Shown here piece after piece: positions 62,925 through 64,000 of a stretch of 64,000 bases of DNA. The DNA is taken from the NCBI GenBank assembly GCA_032871835.1, contig CM065300.1:5041768-5105767 (forward strand), read 5' to 3'. This DNA is from Dipteronia dyeriana. Its lineage: Eukaryota > Streptophyta > Magnoliopsida > Sapindales > Sapindaceae. The notes under the pieces are model-generated. The model was not told the origin of the DNA, made no database searches, and saw nothing but the letters and a program-made list of their open reading frames with translations. Position numbers and translations under genes: made by a program. Position 1 is the first letter of the stretch. Each line of letters begins with the position of its first letter.

Positions 62925-64000
62925 TTTTTTTTTGAACTGCAATTTATTCCAACAAAGGGGACAAAACCCCGAGGCAACAAGCAAACAACGAAAGCAAGTC
63001 AAAGACAGACAAAGGAAAACAGAAAAATAACAACCTAGCCAGCAACACACCAGAAAAGGCGCTAGAAAAACAAACCAGAACCACAAAAAGGAGAAACAAA
63101 CAGAGCCCAACCAAAAGGAAAAGAAAAAATAGAACAGGGAAAAAAAAGACAACAAAAGCTTAGACCCCTATAAACAACAGATCTCCCTCATTGTTAGGCT
63201 CCCTCTTGTTTGTATCTCTAGAATTGTGGATGATCTTTAGATTCCCATGAAGGATTATCAAGCTCCTAATTTCATAAATCATTCTAACATGCTTTAAACT
63301 ACCGAAACTAGCTCCATTGACCCAAGATGTTGCCACCAAAGAGTCACGGACCACAATCACCTCCGCATCTTGAAAGCCAGGATTTGCAACACACATTTCG
63401 CAGGACTTGTGGATAGCCCGAATTTCTGCCGAATTGGAATCTTGGATCCCCAAATGAACGGAGAAAAGACCTATAACCCTCCCACTATGGTTCCGTATCA
63501 CACCTCCCATACCAGCCATCCCAGGACTGCCTTTTGCCGACCCGTCGACATTGAACTTAAAACTACCAAAAGTTGGAGGCTGTCAAGAATCACCGGTCAC
63601 CTTTTTCTTTGGATTTGAGTCAACACAAACCTCTTTAACATTGAGAAGCATAGACGTTATTGTTTCATTCGACCCTCTCCCTAAGTGTTTGAACCACCAA
63701 GCTGTTCTGAATTTTATCAAATCGATGGCCTGATTTGCGTTTGCCTTTACACCTATAAAAATAAGAAGATTTATTGTTTCCCACGTTTTCCACACTACCG
63801 TTGAGAATAAACCCCCAAGCATGTGAGAATTTAGGATTCGGGCACAAACCTGACCATCCCCACAGCCAGTCCTTTAACTATTTAGACTTGCAACTTATAA
63901 CACCCCACCAACTCATGCCATGATTCTATAAACCTTCAGTCCAAAGGCAATGCAGGAGAAGATGGTCGATAGTTTCTTTATTGTTGTTACACAAAACACA
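62925..64000 (-). mobile_element. LINE 3' part, continuing past the window edge
   Basis: On the minus strand: zf-RVT and linker region near 63.99-63.60 kb (LIKFRTAWWFKHLGRG), RNase H (GMGGVIRNHSGRVIG, SAEIRAIHKS, VVRDSLVATSWVNG) with a stop at about 63160, then a UTR and A-tail (plus-strand T-run at about 62924-62933). The second RNase H Asp context is VRDS rather than the usual SDS. The 5' part lies beyond base 64000. It sits in what should be intron 3 of peroxidase C. Confidence 0.8.

Overview
This is AT-rich eudicot nuclear DNA. The evidence is canonical GT-AG introns, multi-exon plant gene families (class III peroxidases, a RINGv/MARCH-like ligase, a BRCT protein), plant-type LINEs carrying an RNase H domain, a Ty1/copia element primed by initiator tRNA-Met, tRNA-derived SINE remnants and an endogenous plant pararetrovirus (Caulimoviridae). 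I cannot name the species. Bacterial features (operons, RBS, CRISPR) do not apply.

Layout. 1-17.4 kb is gene-bearing: the 3' part of a tandem-BRCT protein gene (+), a convergent eight-exon RING-CH membrane E3 ligase gene (-), a small 71-codon membrane-anchored protein gene (+) split by a long intron, several non-autonomous DNA transposons with recognisable target duplications, and a single-exon acidic protein gene (+). 17.4-28.8 kb is repeat territory: two oppositely oriented copies of a minisatellite-bearing repeat flank a probable Mutator-like element, which itself holds a solo LTR and a hAT element; beyond lie a hairpin MITE and a large foldback element. 28.9-64 kb holds three tandem class III peroxidase genes, all on +: A (29.2-30.8 kb, intact), B (35.1-37.0 kb, intact frame but a conserved Arg replaced) and C (60.8 kb onward, a pseudogene with a 4-bp frameshifting insertion and lost disulfide cysteines). 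B and C share intron positions, TATA context and upstream sequence, so they are a segmental duplication that has been pushed 24 kb apart by insertions.

Those insertions are a run of LINE 3' fragments (37.5-39.4 kb), an almost complete but decayed caulimovirid genome (39.4-50.0 kb) interrupted by a solo LTR with a perfect 5-bp duplication, a rearranged viral tail with one direct and one inverted duplicated viral piece (50.0-50.4 kb), a long 5'-truncated LINE (51.3-54.9 kb) and a complete but inactivated copia element (55.4-60.5 kb). The viral block appears to split a LINE 3' end.

The most unusual object is the viral copy. It has several small tightly coupled 5' ORFs, a separate movement protein, a fused coat-protease-reverse transcriptase-RNase H frame and a transactivator/viroplasmin ORF. 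All of its main genes carry stops or insertions, so it is a fossil. Peroxidases A and B are probably secreted; the BRCT protein probably works in the nucleus and the RINGv protein in endomembranes. There is no sign that the host genes form a joint pathway.
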